Part shown: positions 1-8,844 of the stretch, in pieces
How positions within the stretch are numbered: position 1 is the first letter of the stretch
Layout: each line of letters begins with the position of its first letter
DNA from: Nocardia asteroides
Lineage (GTDB): Bacteria; Actinomycetota; Actinomycetes; Mycobacteriales; Mycobacteriaceae
Length of the DNA: 64,000 nt
Assembly (NCBI GenBank): GCA_019930625.1
Contig: CP082844.1
Location: 7,192,001-7,256,000 of the forward strand
Direction of reading: 5' to 3'
Translations under genes and position numbers: made by a program
The notes under the pieces: generated by a model
The model's input: the letters and a program-made list of their open reading frames with translations, nothing else
What the model was told of the DNA's origin: nothing
Databases searched by the model: none

Positions 1-2591
1 TTGCGAACTTGGCGGTGACGCCGCGGAATTACCAGCTGGATCCGCTCATCATGGCCACCGCGCAGGACACCACCCGACTGCTCATCGCCGACGGTGTCGG
101 CGTAGGCAAGACAGTCGAAGCGGGTCTGATCGCCGCCGAACTGCTCGCCACCGGGGACGCGCAACGCCTGGCCGTGCTGTGCTCGCCGCAACTCGCACCG
201 CAGTGGCAAGCCGAGCTGCGCGGCAAGTTCGGCATCGAGGCACAACTGTTGCTGCCGTCGACGGTGAACCGGCTGAAGGTCCCCTGGGGCTCCACCATCT
301 ATGAGCACTACCCCTACCTGGTGGTCTCCACCGACTTCATCAAGCAGCGCAGCCGACGCGACGAATTCGTGCTCCACTGCCCCGAACTCGTCATCGTGGA
401 TGAAGCGCACACAGCGGTGGCCGCCGGCACTGTCGGCAACACACAGGCGCATTTGCGTTACACCGTGCTGCGCAAGATCGCCGACGATCCGGCCCGGCAT
501 CTTCTGCTGCTCACGGCCACCCCGCACAGCGGCGACGATCATGCCTGGCAGTCGCTTATCGGACTACTAGATCCCCGGCTCGCGCAGCTTCCGGCCGATT
601 TGTCCGGGCGAGACCGGGAGGAGGACCGCAAGCTACTGGCGAAGTTCATGATCCAACGCCAGCGCGGCGACGTCCGCAAGTATGTCGACGGTGAAAACAC
701 CCCGTTCCCGAAGCGCGAATCCACTGAACTCAGCTACACGCTCGCCCCCGCCTACCGCGCCCTGTTCGATGACGTCATGGCGTTCGCGCGCCAGCAGGTA
801 AGCGATCCGGGGCTGAACACGGTGCGGCAACGAGTGCGGTGGTGGTCGGCGATCGCGCTACTGCGCTGTCTCGCGTCGAGTCCTGCCGCGGCGGAGCAAA
901 CATTGCTCAAGCGCTCAGCGCTCGCGTCCGTCGACAAAGCGGACGACGCCGATGCCCTGGCCGTCCCACGGGTGCTCGATGGCGACTTGGACGAAGCGCT
1001 GGAAGGCGAGGACGCCGCGCTCGGCGCCGACACCACCGATCCCGATGCGCCGGACCGTTCGACACGTCGCCGACTGCGCGAGCTCGCGGCCGCCGCCGCG
1101 GCGCTGAAAGGTCCGGCAGCGGACGCGAAGCTGGGACGGCTGATACCTATACTTCGGGATCTGATCGAAGACGGCTATCACCCGATCGTGTTCTGCCGCT
1201 ATATCCCTACCGCCGAATACCTCGCCGACCACCTGCGCACCGCGCTTTCCAAGAAACATCGCGACCTGCGTGTCGAAGCGGTCACCGGCCTTCTTCCCCC
1301 GGAGGAGCGAGAGGACCGGATCGCGGGATTGACCGAGCACGACGGTGCGCGGCTGCTCGTCGCGACGGACTGTCTGTCGGAAGGCATCAACCTCCAGGAC
1401 GGCTTCACCGCGGTCGTGCACTATGACCTTGCCTGGAACCCGACCCGTCATGAGCAGCGCGAGGGTCGCGTCGACCGGTTCGGCCAACGCGCGGGCACCG
1501 TCCGCACCGTCACCTACTACGGCGAGGACAACGGCATCGACGGCGTTGTCCTCCAGGTGCTGATCCGGCGGCATGAGAACATTCGGCGCAGCACCGGGAT
1601 CTCGGTACCGGTCCCGGTCGACTCGACCACCGTGATGAAAGCGATCTGGGAGTCGTTGTTGTTGCGGGGCACCGCCACCGACCAACTCGCCTTGGACTTC
1701 GGCGGTGCGACCTCCGATTCGCTGGCCGCCGCGGTGGATGTGCGGTGGAGCGACGCCGCGCAGCGCGAGAAAGCCTCCCGCTCACGGTTCCGCCAGGTCG
1801 GACTGCCCCGTGAGGAGGTCGTCGACGTCCTCACCGCGGTACGGCGCTCGCTGGGCGGCCCCGCCGACGCCGAAACCTTCACCCGCGATGCCTTGTCTTT
1901 GTTGTCCGCGCAGATCAGCCCCACCGACGAGGGATTCACCGCTCGTATCGACACACTGCCGCCCGCGGTGCGTGATCAGCTTCCTCCGGTCAAGGATCAC
2001 CGCCTGTTCTTCCACCGGTCCTTCCCCGTACCACCGGGCCACAGTGTGCTGACTCGCACCGATCCGACAGTGGAAGCGCTGGCTCGGTATGTGCTCGATG
2101 CCGCGCTCGACGCCGACCTCGACCCGCAACTGCGCCCCACTCGACGCACCGGAGTGCTGCGCTGCGCCGGTGTCGACAAGGTGACCACGCTGCTTGTCGT
2201 CCGCTTCCGGCTCGAAGTGGTGATTCCGGGTTCCCGCGCCACCATCACACAGATGGCCGAAGAGGCACGGTTTCTCGCTTTCACCGTCGCCGCCGACGCC
2301 GTGACGTGGTTGCCCGACGACGCCGTCGAAACGCTGCTGGGGCACCGACCCAGCGGCAACGTCGCTGATGCGCTGGCCAGAACCCAGCTAGAGCGCGCGC
2401 TCGGCCGGCTCGATTCCGTGGCTGATCAACTGCTCGACTGCGGCGAACGGGTCGCGGAGACCGTCGCCGACGACCACCGCAAGGTGCGCGCCGCGCGCAA
2501 AAGCGGCGGACGCGCGGTCAAGGTCCGGCTGCTGCCGCCGCCCGACGTGCTCGGCGTGTATGTCTACCTTCCCGATAGGAGTGGCTCGTGA
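1..2591 (+). CDS. SNF2-family DEAD/DEAH helicase, 5' end outside window
   Basis: Superfamily 2 ATPase of the SNF2/HepA type, expected to translocate on DNA. Counting from the first possible start (TTG at 9), Walker A GVGVGKT is at residues 29-35, DEAH at 131-134, LTATPHSG at 168-175, and the C-terminal helicase domain ends with the motif V/VI stretch around residues 445-500 (ATDCLSEGINLQD, then REGRVDRFGQ). Only about 28 residues precede Walker A and the frame is open to the window edge, so the true N-terminus lies upstream. The stop overlaps the start of the methyltransferase gene by 4 bases (GTGA), so the two are translationally coupled. SNF2 helicase plus Eco57I-like methylase is the drmD-drmMI arrangement of class 1 DISARM. 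drmA, drmB and drmC are not in the window, so membership in DISARM is inference; an uncatalogued restriction system is the alternative. Confidence 0.9.
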   Translation, partial: ANLAVTPRNYQLDPLIMATAQDTTRLLIADGVGVGKTVEAGLIAAELLATGDAQRLAVLCSPQLAPQWQAELRGKFGIEAQLLLPSTVNRLKVPWGSTIYEHYPYLVVSTDFIKQRSRRDEFVLHCPELVIVDEAHTAVAAGTVGNTQAHLRYTVLRKIADDPARHLLLLTATPHSGDDHAWQSLIGLLDPRLAQLPADLSGRDREEDRKLLAKFMIQRQRGDVRKYVDGENTPFPKRESTELSYTLAPAYRALFDDVMAFARQQVSDPGLNTVRQRVRWWSAIALLRCLASSPAAAEQTLLKRSALASVDKADDADALAVPRVLDGDLDEALEGEDAALGADTTDPDAPDRSTRRRLRELAAAAAALKGPAADAKLGRLIPILRDLIEDGYHPIVFCRYIPTAEYLADHLRTALSKKHRDLRVEAVTGLLPPEEREDRIAGLTEHDGARLLVATDCLSEGINLQDGFTAVVHYDLAWNPTRHEQREGRVDRFGQRAGTVRTVTYYGEDNGIDGVVLQVLIRRHENIRRSTGISVPVPVDSTTVMKAIWESLLLRGTATDQLALDFGGATSDSLAAAVDVRWSDAAQREKASRSRFRQVGLPREEVVDVLTAVRRSLGGPADAETFTRDALSLLSAQISPTDEGFTARIDTLPPAVRDQLPPVKDHRLFFHRSFPVPPGHSVLTRTDPTVEALARYVLDAALDADLDPQLRPTRRTGVLRCAGVDKVTTLLVVRFRLEVVIPGSRATITQMAEEARFLAFTVAADAVTWLPDDAVETLLGHRPSGNVADALARTQLERALGRLDSVADQLLDCGERVAETVADDHRKVRAARKSGGRAVKVRLLPPPDVLGVYVYLPDRSGS

Positions 2592-5500
2592 GCGGGCTGT
2601 CGTCGTTCCGGTCCGTCCGCGCCATCGGCACCGTCCTGCCCAGCGAAGCACTCTCGCGTGGCGCCGAGCTGCGGATGCCCGGCCAGAGCGCCGCCGCCTA
2701 CGTCCTGCCTCCCGGCATGACGATCAACGCGGCCATTGCCCGTGCCTGGGAAGCGATGCTCGCCACGCATCGCGAGTGGCAACACACCCTGGACCGTCTG
2801 CCGTCGGGCGACCCGGCCATCAAGGTGACGCGCGAGAAATGGCTGCTGCCACTGCTGTACGAACTCGGCTGGGGACGTCCCGAAGTCCTCGCCGCCGGCC
2901 TGGATGTCGCACCTGGCCTGGGCGAGACGACCGGGCGACACTTTCCGATCTCCCATCGCCTGTCTTGGCCGGATGCGGCGAACCCGGCAGTGTGGACACC
3001 GGTTCACCTGACCGGCGCCGGAGTTTCGCTGGACACCAAGACGGCGGGTGTCGTCGCCCGCGCGCCTCAGTCGATGATGCAGGACTATCTCAACCGCGAG
3101 GACAACGCGCTGTGGGGTTTGTTGTCCAACGGCCACACACTGCGTCTGCTGCGTGACGCCTCCACGCTGTCGAAACAGTCCTATGTCGAATTCGACCTCG
3201 GTGATATCTTCACCAACCAGCGCTACGCCGACTTCCGGCTCCTGTTCCTCACGGCCCATGCCAGCCGCTTCGCGCCGCAGGAGCAAGCACCCGCACCGGC
3301 GTCCGACGACGCCGAAGCAGCGCCGGTCACGCTCACCGCGGAGAGTTGCTGGCTGGAGAAATGGCGCACCACCGCTATCGATGACGGTGCTCGGGCTCTG
3401 CTCACCTTGCAACAGGGAGTGGCACGAGCGCTGCAACACTTGGGCACCGGCTTCCTCGGCCATCGGGCCAATTCCGCCCTGCGCGACACGCTGGCCGCCG
3501 CGCCGGACGCCGATCGAGACCTACAACGCGCTCTGCTGCGCATCGCCTACCGGCTGATCGTGCTGTTCGTCGCCGAAGACCGCGACCTGCTGCACACCTC
3601 CACCGTCGATCCGCAAGCCCGCCGGATCTACGCGGAACACTTCTCCACCGCCCGGCTGCGCCGCATGGCGAACGCGCACGCCGGTAGCAGACATACCGAC
3701 CTCTGGGACGCCCACCAGATCGTCACCGACGCTCTCGCCGGAGAAGGACTGGCCGTACTCGGATTGAGTGGCCTCGAGGCCTCGCTCTTCTCCCGCGACG
3801 CGCTGGGCATCCTTATCGGCGCCCGGCTACCCAACCACGCATTCCTCGCCGCGATTCGGGCGCTTTCCCAGATCGACGATCCGGTGACAGGCACACCGCG
3901 CCCGGTGGATTACCGCAACCTCGACAGCGAGGAACTCGGCGGCATGTACGAGGGATTGCTCGCCTACACTCCCCGCTACGACGCCACCGCGCGCACATTC
4001 ACCCTCGACACCGCCGCCGGCCACGAACGCAAGAAATCCGGTTCCTACTACACCCCCTCCGAACTGATCGACCTCGTCCTCGATGAAGCCCTCGACCCGC
4101 TCATCGACGAGTCCCTGCGCACTTCGCACGCCGAACAGTCCCTGCTCGGCCTGACCGTTATCGATCCGGCTTGCGGCAGTGGACATTTCGTCGTCGCGGC
4201 GGCACGGCGCATAGCCTCGGCGCTGGCGACCGTCCGTACCGGAGACACCGAACCGAACCCGGCCGCGCTGCGCGCCGCGACCGCCGATGTCATCGAAAGC
4301 TGTGTCTACGGTGTCGACCTGAACGATCTCGCCATCGAGATCACCAAAGTCGCGCTGTGGCTGGAAGCGTTCGACGCCGAACGTCCCTTTCCGTTCCTGG
4401 ACGCCCACTTCCGCGTCGGCAACGCGCTGCTCGGGACCACCCCGGCGCTGTTGCGCGACAATATCCCCGACTCGGCCTTCGTGGTGCTCGGTGACGACGA
4501 TCGGGACTGGACCAGCAAACTCAAGGCCCGCAACAAGGCCGAGCGCCACGCCGACCTCGACCAACTCGCGTTCAGCTTCGGCCCGGAGACCCTCGACGTC
4601 GAAACCACCGCTTTCACCAAGAAGGCGCGGGACGCCGATACCGGCCACGCGGGATCTCTCCGTGCGATACGAGCCCGGGCCGACGCCTGGCGCGCCCTGG
4701 AAAGCGATCCTGATCTGCTCGCCGCGAAGCTCGTCGCCGACGCGTGGTGCGCGGCCTTCGTGCAGCCCAAGACCGAGCACTCCGGCCAGGGCATCACCCA
4801 CGATACGCTCCGGCGTCTCGCCGAGGATCCCCGATCGGTGCCCGATACCGTCATCGCTCAGATCAACTCGTTGGCTCGCCGGTATCGGTTCTTTCACTGG
4901 CACCTCGAATTTCCCGGCATATTCACCGTCCCGGCCGAAGGCGGCGGCGACACCGCGACCGGTTGGACCGGCGGCTTCTCCTGTGTGCTCGGGAACCCGC
5001 CGTGGGAGCGGGTGAAGATCCAGGACAAAGAGTTCTTCGCGAACAACGGCCGCACCGACATCGAGGCCGCCAAGACCGCCGCGATCCGCAAGGCGATGAT
5101 CGATGATCTGGCGCTGTCGGATCCCGACCTGTACCAGGCGTACCGGCAAGCGATCCACCGATCCGACGGCACCGCGCATATCCTGCTGCGCAGCGGCCGA
5201 TACCCGTTGACCGGGCAAGGTGACGTCAATACCTACAGCGTATTCGCCGAAACCATGCGCACGGTGGTCGCGCCGACCGGTGCCGCTGGGATCATCACAC
5301 CCACGGGCTTGGCCACGGACAAGACCACCGCCCCCTTCTTCGCCGATACGCTCCGCGCCAACCGCCTGCTCGCGTTCTACGACTTCGAGAACGAGGGGAA
5401 GATATTCCGGGATGTGGATCATCGTGTTCGATTCTCCATAACATGCATGACCGGGCCCGGCAGAGCAGTCGAGCGGACCCAGTTCGCGTTTCTCTCCCGC

Positions 5501-6667
5501 CGCATCGCCGACGTTCCCTCGCGACGGTTCGAACTCGCTCCGGGAGAAGTCCTGGCGATGAACCCGAACACCGGCACCCTGCCCATGTTCCGCAGCCGCG
5601 TCGACGCCGACATCACCCTCGGCATCTACCGTCGCCACCCCGTTCTCATCCGCGACGACGATCCCGATGGCAATCCTTGGAAACTCCGCTTCGCTCGGCT
5701 CTTCGACATCACAAATGACTCGCACTTCTTTTACCAGCCCAAAGATCTTGAGTTCGCTCGTTTCAATGGCTGGTCCTTCGAGGTCGAGAGCGGGGAAGAG
5801 TATGTACCACTGTATGAAGCAAAGATGCTCGGCCACTTCGACCATCGCTTCTCCACCTATCGTGGTGCCACGCAAGCTCAGCTCAACGTTGGCTCACTTC
5901 CACGACTGTCCTTGGAGCAGCACGACGACCCCCACTGCGAGTCGATCGCTCGCGTCTGGGTAGACCGAACCGAGGTGGCTGCAAGACTGGCTGGGAAATG
6001 GGAAAACGGCTGGCTGCTTGGCTGGCGAGACATTACAAATAAAGGAAACGAGCGCACGTTTGTTCCAGTTGTCCTTCCTCGCTCAGCCGTTGGAAACTCT
6101 TTCTACATTGCACTTCCGCAGAACCCGAAAAGCGTGGCGAATCTACATGCCACGTGGTCGTCGCTAGCGTTCGACTACGTCGCGAGACAGAAACTTAGCG
6201 GTTCGCATATGAATTACTTCGCGGCGAAACAGATTGCGTGCCCAGCACCGTCAACGTTTACTATGTCAGCGCCGTGGCAACGGGAGGTCACCATCACCCA
6301 ATGGATTCAGCCATACATAGTCGAATTGTCCTACACGTCATGGCGATTGAAGCCCTACGCACTTGACTTGGGAGACGACGGCCCACCTTTCCACTGGGAT
6401 CCCGACCGCCGAACCTTGCTCCGCGCCGATCTCGACGCCGCGTTCCTCCACATCTTTGGGCTCACCCGCGCCGAAGCCGAGCACGTCCTGGACTCCTTTC
6501 CTGTCATCCGCAAGTACGAGGAGCGAGACCTCGGCGAATACCGCACCCGCCGTCTCGTGCTCGAGGCCTACGACCGCATGGCGACCGCCATCGCGCGGGG
6601 CGGCTCGGGCTGGCTTCCGCTGTCGGGCACTCCGGCGGGAAGGGGACGCCGCCACCATCCCTCGTAG
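2588..6667 (+). CDS. Eco57I-like adenine-specific DNA methyltransferase (DrmMI-like)
   Basis: A 1359-residue class I SAM-dependent DNA methyltransferase. SAM-binding motif I (IDPACGSGHF) lies at residues 525-534, and the catalytic motif IV NPPW at 803-806, typical of N6-adenine amino-methylases of the Eco57I family. The N-terminal 500 residues lack a recognisable PD-(D/E)xK motif. The region after motif IV, about residues 1030-1250, should hold target recognition; its DNA (about 5690-6330) is visibly poorer in G+C than both flanks, suggesting exchange of the specificity segment. The start is GTG at 2588, overlapping the helicase stop. In DISARM the methylase marks self DNA while the helicases act on incoming DNA; that role is inferred from the partner gene. 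A stand-alone type IIG-like enzyme is the alternative. Confidence 0.88.
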   Translation: MSGLSSFRSVRAIGTVLPSEALSRGAELRMPGQSAAAYVLPPGMTINAAIARAWEAMLATHREWQHTLDRLPSGDPAIKVTREKWLLPLLYELGWGRPEVLAAGLDVAPGLGETTGRHFPISHRLSWPDAANPAVWTPVHLTGAGVSLDTKTAGVVARAPQSMMQDYLNREDNALWGLLSNGHTLRLLRDASTLSKQSYVEFDLGDIFTNQRYADFRLLFLTAHASRFAPQEQAPAPASDDAEAAPVTLTAESCWLEKWRTTAIDDGARALLTLQQGVARALQHLGTGFLGHRANSALRDTLAAAPDADRDLQRALLRIAYRLIVLFVAEDRDLLHTSTVDPQARRIYAEHFSTARLRRMANAHAGSRHTDLWDAHQIVTDALAGEGLAVLGLSGLEASLFSRDALGILIGARLPNHAFLAAIRALSQIDDPVTGTPRPVDYRNLDSEELGGMYEGLLAYTPRYDATARTFTLDTAAGHERKKSGSYYTPSELIDLVLDEALDPLIDESLRTSHAEQSLLGLTVIDPACGSGHFVVAAARRIASALATVRTGDTEPNPAALRAATADVIESCVYGVDLNDLAIEITKVALWLEAFDAERPFPFLDAHFRVGNALLGTTPALLRDNIPDSAFVVLGDDDRDWTSKLKARNKAERHADLDQLAFSFGPETLDVETTAFTKKARDADTGHAGSLRAIRARADAWRALESDPDLLAAKLVADAWCAAFVQPKTEHSGQGITHDTLRRLAEDPRSVPDTVIAQINSLARRYRFFHWHLEFPGIFTVPAEGGGDTATGWTGGFSCVLGNPPWERVKIQDKEFFANNGRTDIEAAKTAAIRKAMIDDLALSDPDLYQAYRQAIHRSDGTAHILLRSGRYPLTGQGDVNTYSVFAETMRTVVAPTGAAGIITPTGLATDKTTAPFFADTLRANRLLAFYDFENEGKIFRDVDHRVRFSITCMTGPGRAVERTQFAFLSRRIADVPSRRFELAPGEVLAMNPNTGTLPMFRSRVDADITLGIYRRHPVLIRDDDPDGNPWKLRFARLFDITNDSHFFYQPKDLEFARFNGWSFEVESGEEYVPLYEAKMLGHFDHRFSTYRGATQAQLNVGSLPRLSLEQHDDPHCESIARVWVDRTEVAARLAGKWENGWLLGWRDITNKGNERTFVPVVLPRSAVGNSFYIALPQNPKSVANLHATWSSLAFDYVARQKLSGSHMNYFAAKQIACPAPSTFTMSAPWQREVTITQWIQPYIVELSYTSWRLKPYALDLGDDGPPFHWDPDRRTLLRADLDAAFLHIFGLTRAEAEHVLDSFPVIRKYEERDLGEYRTRRLVLEAYDRMATAIARGGSGWLPLSGTPAGRGRRHHPS

Positions 6668-6914
6668 AGCGCGCCTCCGTTGCCGGCCATCCGGCTAAAG
6701 CTTCGATCCTGCCCGGAGCAGCCACGAGCCGGTGGCAGCAGTATGGCACTGCGCAGCTCACCACCGTCGGATCTCAGCGGACAGGGTAGCCGAACCTGCC
6801 CGCCAGTGAGATCGGCCTGCTTAGATCGAGCCTGCTCTCACGAAAACTAGTGCATCGCAACGCTGTTCCTGGTTCCATTGGATGGCGGTAGATTGTGCCG
6901 AGGTGGGGGTTTTC

Positions 6915-7490
6915 ATGGCTGAGGATGGATCGCAGGCCGAGCTGGTGATCGATGGACCGGTCCGTCCGGCGTCCGCCCTACGTGGGTCCCCCTCCCGGAG
7001 AACAGACTTGATGGAGGCATTCCAGGAGGCTTACGTGCGCGCTGTCGCCGCCGCGGCGGGTTGTGTCGTCGTCGGACGTCCGGAGATAGACGAGGGCGTC
7101 GACATCGTTCTGAGCCATACCTCGAATCGGCATCGCGCGGGAAGAGCCCGGCTCGAGATCCAGATGAAGGCGACGGCGACGGCGCTGGCGGCCGACGGCG
7201 CGAGCATCAACGCCCGGATCACCCGAAACCGCTACGACTATTTCAGGACCGATGACCCAGCGGTGGCCAAAATCGTCGTGATCATGCACGTACCCAAGCT
7301 GCAAGACGATTGGGTGTACCTCTCCGACGACGCCCTCGTGGTCCGGCATTGCGCCTACTGGGTAAGTCTGCGTGGCTTTCCGGCGACCTCGTCCGCCGAC
7401 ATCACCGTGTCCGCGCCGTGCTCGAATACGTTCGACGATATCGCCCTCTGCGAGATAATGGAGAGAGTGGGCAAAGGAGATCGGCCATGA
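6915..7490 (+). CDS. DUF4365-type nuclease-like protein
   Basis: A 191-residue protein matching the DUF4365 pattern: a short helical start, then DEGVDIVL, then LEIQMKAT, a layout like the D...(E/Q)xK core of restriction-endonuclease-like folds, then a strand ending in a DDWVYL-type motif. The ATG at 6915 is preferred over the in-frame ATG at 6882 because AGGTGGGG at 6901-6908 is a well-placed ribosome binding site. The stop overlaps the start of the next gene (ATGA at 7487-7490), so the pair is coupled. It sits directly after the helicase-methyltransferase pair. Function is not established; a nuclease role rests on family resemblance only. Confidence 0.75.
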   Translation: MAEDGSQAELVIDGPVRPASALRGSPSRRTDLMEAFQEAYVRAVAAAAGCVVVGRPEIDEGVDIVLSHTSNRHRAGRARLEIQMKATATALAADGASINARITRNRYDYFRTDDPAVAKIVVIMHVPKLQDDWVYLSDDALVVRHCAYWVSLRGFPATSSADITVSAPCSNTFDDIALCEIMERVGKGDRP

Positions 7491-8668
7491 GTTCGGCGGC
7501 CGATCGAGCGGTGGATGACTACAACAAAGCCACCGTTGCCTATTTACTGCGCAGATTCGGGTGGCGTTTATCGTATTCGATCCCGCAATCATACGAAGTC
7601 TGGTCGAACGAGACGGTCCCCGAACAGGAAATACTGCTTCCGATCAATCCGGCCAAGGGGGACTACGCGCAACTACTCCGGCGAGCGTTCAAGATGCTCA
7701 TCTATGAGCACGGCGCTGAGGTCGAGCACACGAGCCGGCTGCTGATGTTCCAGCAACGATCCGACCTGGAATCGACGAAGTGGACCAAGGAGACACCGGT
7801 CGACGCGGGGATGATCGCCTGGGAGGAGGGCGAGCGTCTGTTCGCGGCGGCAAGGCTGAGCCTGGTCGCCGCCGCGAAGGCCACCAAGGAATCGCGACGC
7901 TACTTCGGGAACACCGCCGCCTACGTCGCCCGCAGATTCCTCGAAAGCACCTTCATGGGGCAAACGGAAGTGGGCAGCTTCGTGGTCACCGCCTACACCC
8001 CGTCCGATCGGTACTTCTACTTCAGCAAAGCCATTGAGGACGGGGCCCCGGGAAAGCTTTTCGAGACCCGCAATAGATGCCGCACCGGGGCCGAGATACT
8101 CGACAAGTTCGATGAGATAACGGCCGCTACGCGCTCGGCCTTGGATGAGTACCAAAGCAGGCCTCGTGTCGAGATATTCGACGACCTGGTTCAGACCGGG
8201 ATGTCCTATGAGATGTCCAGCGCCCTCTCCTCGCTGTGCATGAACGGAGACGGTGCGGTGACCATCATCCGAAAGCCCACCCACTCCGGACGCGAGGTGC
8301 GGTACGAATACTGCTTCGACGCAGTGGAGTCCCCCATCCTGCGCAAGGTCGCCGACCGGTTCGCCGAGACTCGCGAGCCGGAACAAGTGAACTTGACCGG
8401 CGAGGTCACCTTGCTCGCGCATGAGTCGGCCACGGAGAGACGCCTGATCCGGTTGCACGTCTACAACCGCCCCGATATCCGGATCGTCCGAGTCGAACTG
8501 TCGGAGGAACAGTATGAACTCGCCCTCGAGGCCCATCGCCAAGACAAACCACTCAAGTTGTCCGGCACCGTCCACAGAGTCGGCCGATACCAATGGCTGA
8601 CCGATCCGGTCAACGTCGAATTGTTCCCCGAAGGCAGCAATGACGACCCCTTGTCGGGACAGCATTGA
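7487..8668 (+). CDS. unknown protein coupled to DUF4365 gene
   Basis: A 393-residue protein that I do not recognise. The start is ATG at 7487, preceded by AAAGGAGA and overlapping the upstream stop; an in-frame extension to 7310 would run through the DUF4365 gene and is rejected. There are no membrane segments. The sequence is a mix of helices and strands; the C-terminal third (about residues 255-385) is strand-rich and looks like a separate beta domain. The first 60 residues (a DDYNKATVAYLLRRFGW helix) may be a binding region. Because it is coupled to a nuclease-like gene in a defence island, it may supply regulation or target sensing for DUF4365. That is inference. Confidence 0.7.
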   Translation: MSSAADRAVDDYNKATVAYLLRRFGWRLSYSIPQSYEVWSNETVPEQEILLPINPAKGDYAQLLRRAFKMLIYEHGAEVEHTSRLLMFQQRSDLESTKWTKETPVDAGMIAWEEGERLFAAARLSLVAAAKATKESRRYFGNTAAYVARRFLESTFMGQTEVGSFVVTAYTPSDRYFYFSKAIEDGAPGKLFETRNRCRTGAEILDKFDEITAATRSALDEYQSRPRVEIFDDLVQTGMSYEMSSALSSLCMNGDGAVTIIRKPTHSGREVRYEYCFDAVESPILRKVADRFAETREPEQVNLTGEVTLLAHESATERRLIRLHVYNRPDIRIVRVELSEEQYELALEAHRQDKPLKLSGTVHRVGRYQWLTDPVNVELFPEGSNDDPLSGQH

Positions 8669-8682
8669 TGACATTGCGGGCA

Positions 8683-8844
8683 GCCAACGGCTTCGGTGCC
8701 GGGCCACCGATCGTCGGGGAGTAGACGCAGCAACCATTCGCGGATCAGAGGTTCGATCGCCCGTCCACGCCAAGTCGTCCACGAGCGTTCTATCCGAGCC
8801 AGCGCGGGGTCGCCGCAACCGCGTTCGATGAGTGGAATGCTCAC
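8683..8844 (-). pseudogene. remnant of DUF234-type AAA ATPase
   Basis: On the minus strand about 54 codons (IPLIERGCGDPALARI, then WRGRAIEPLIREWLLRLLPDD) match the C-terminal DUF234 region of archaeal-type AAA ATPases, where a W..WRGRAVEP motif is followed by a VGG...IDLVG nuclease-like segment. The match stops abruptly at VGCPQCHQ, and no N-terminal ATPase domain or downstream continuation is visible on either side. I read it as a fragment left after deletion, a sign of turnover in the defence island. Identification is from family memory; a profile search would settle it. Confidence 0.5.

Noticed and set aside
3827..5875. 682-codon minus-strand frame opposite the methyltransferase
   Set aside because: Antisense shadow in high-GC DNA; it shows no domain, while the plus-strand gene has clear catalytic motifs.
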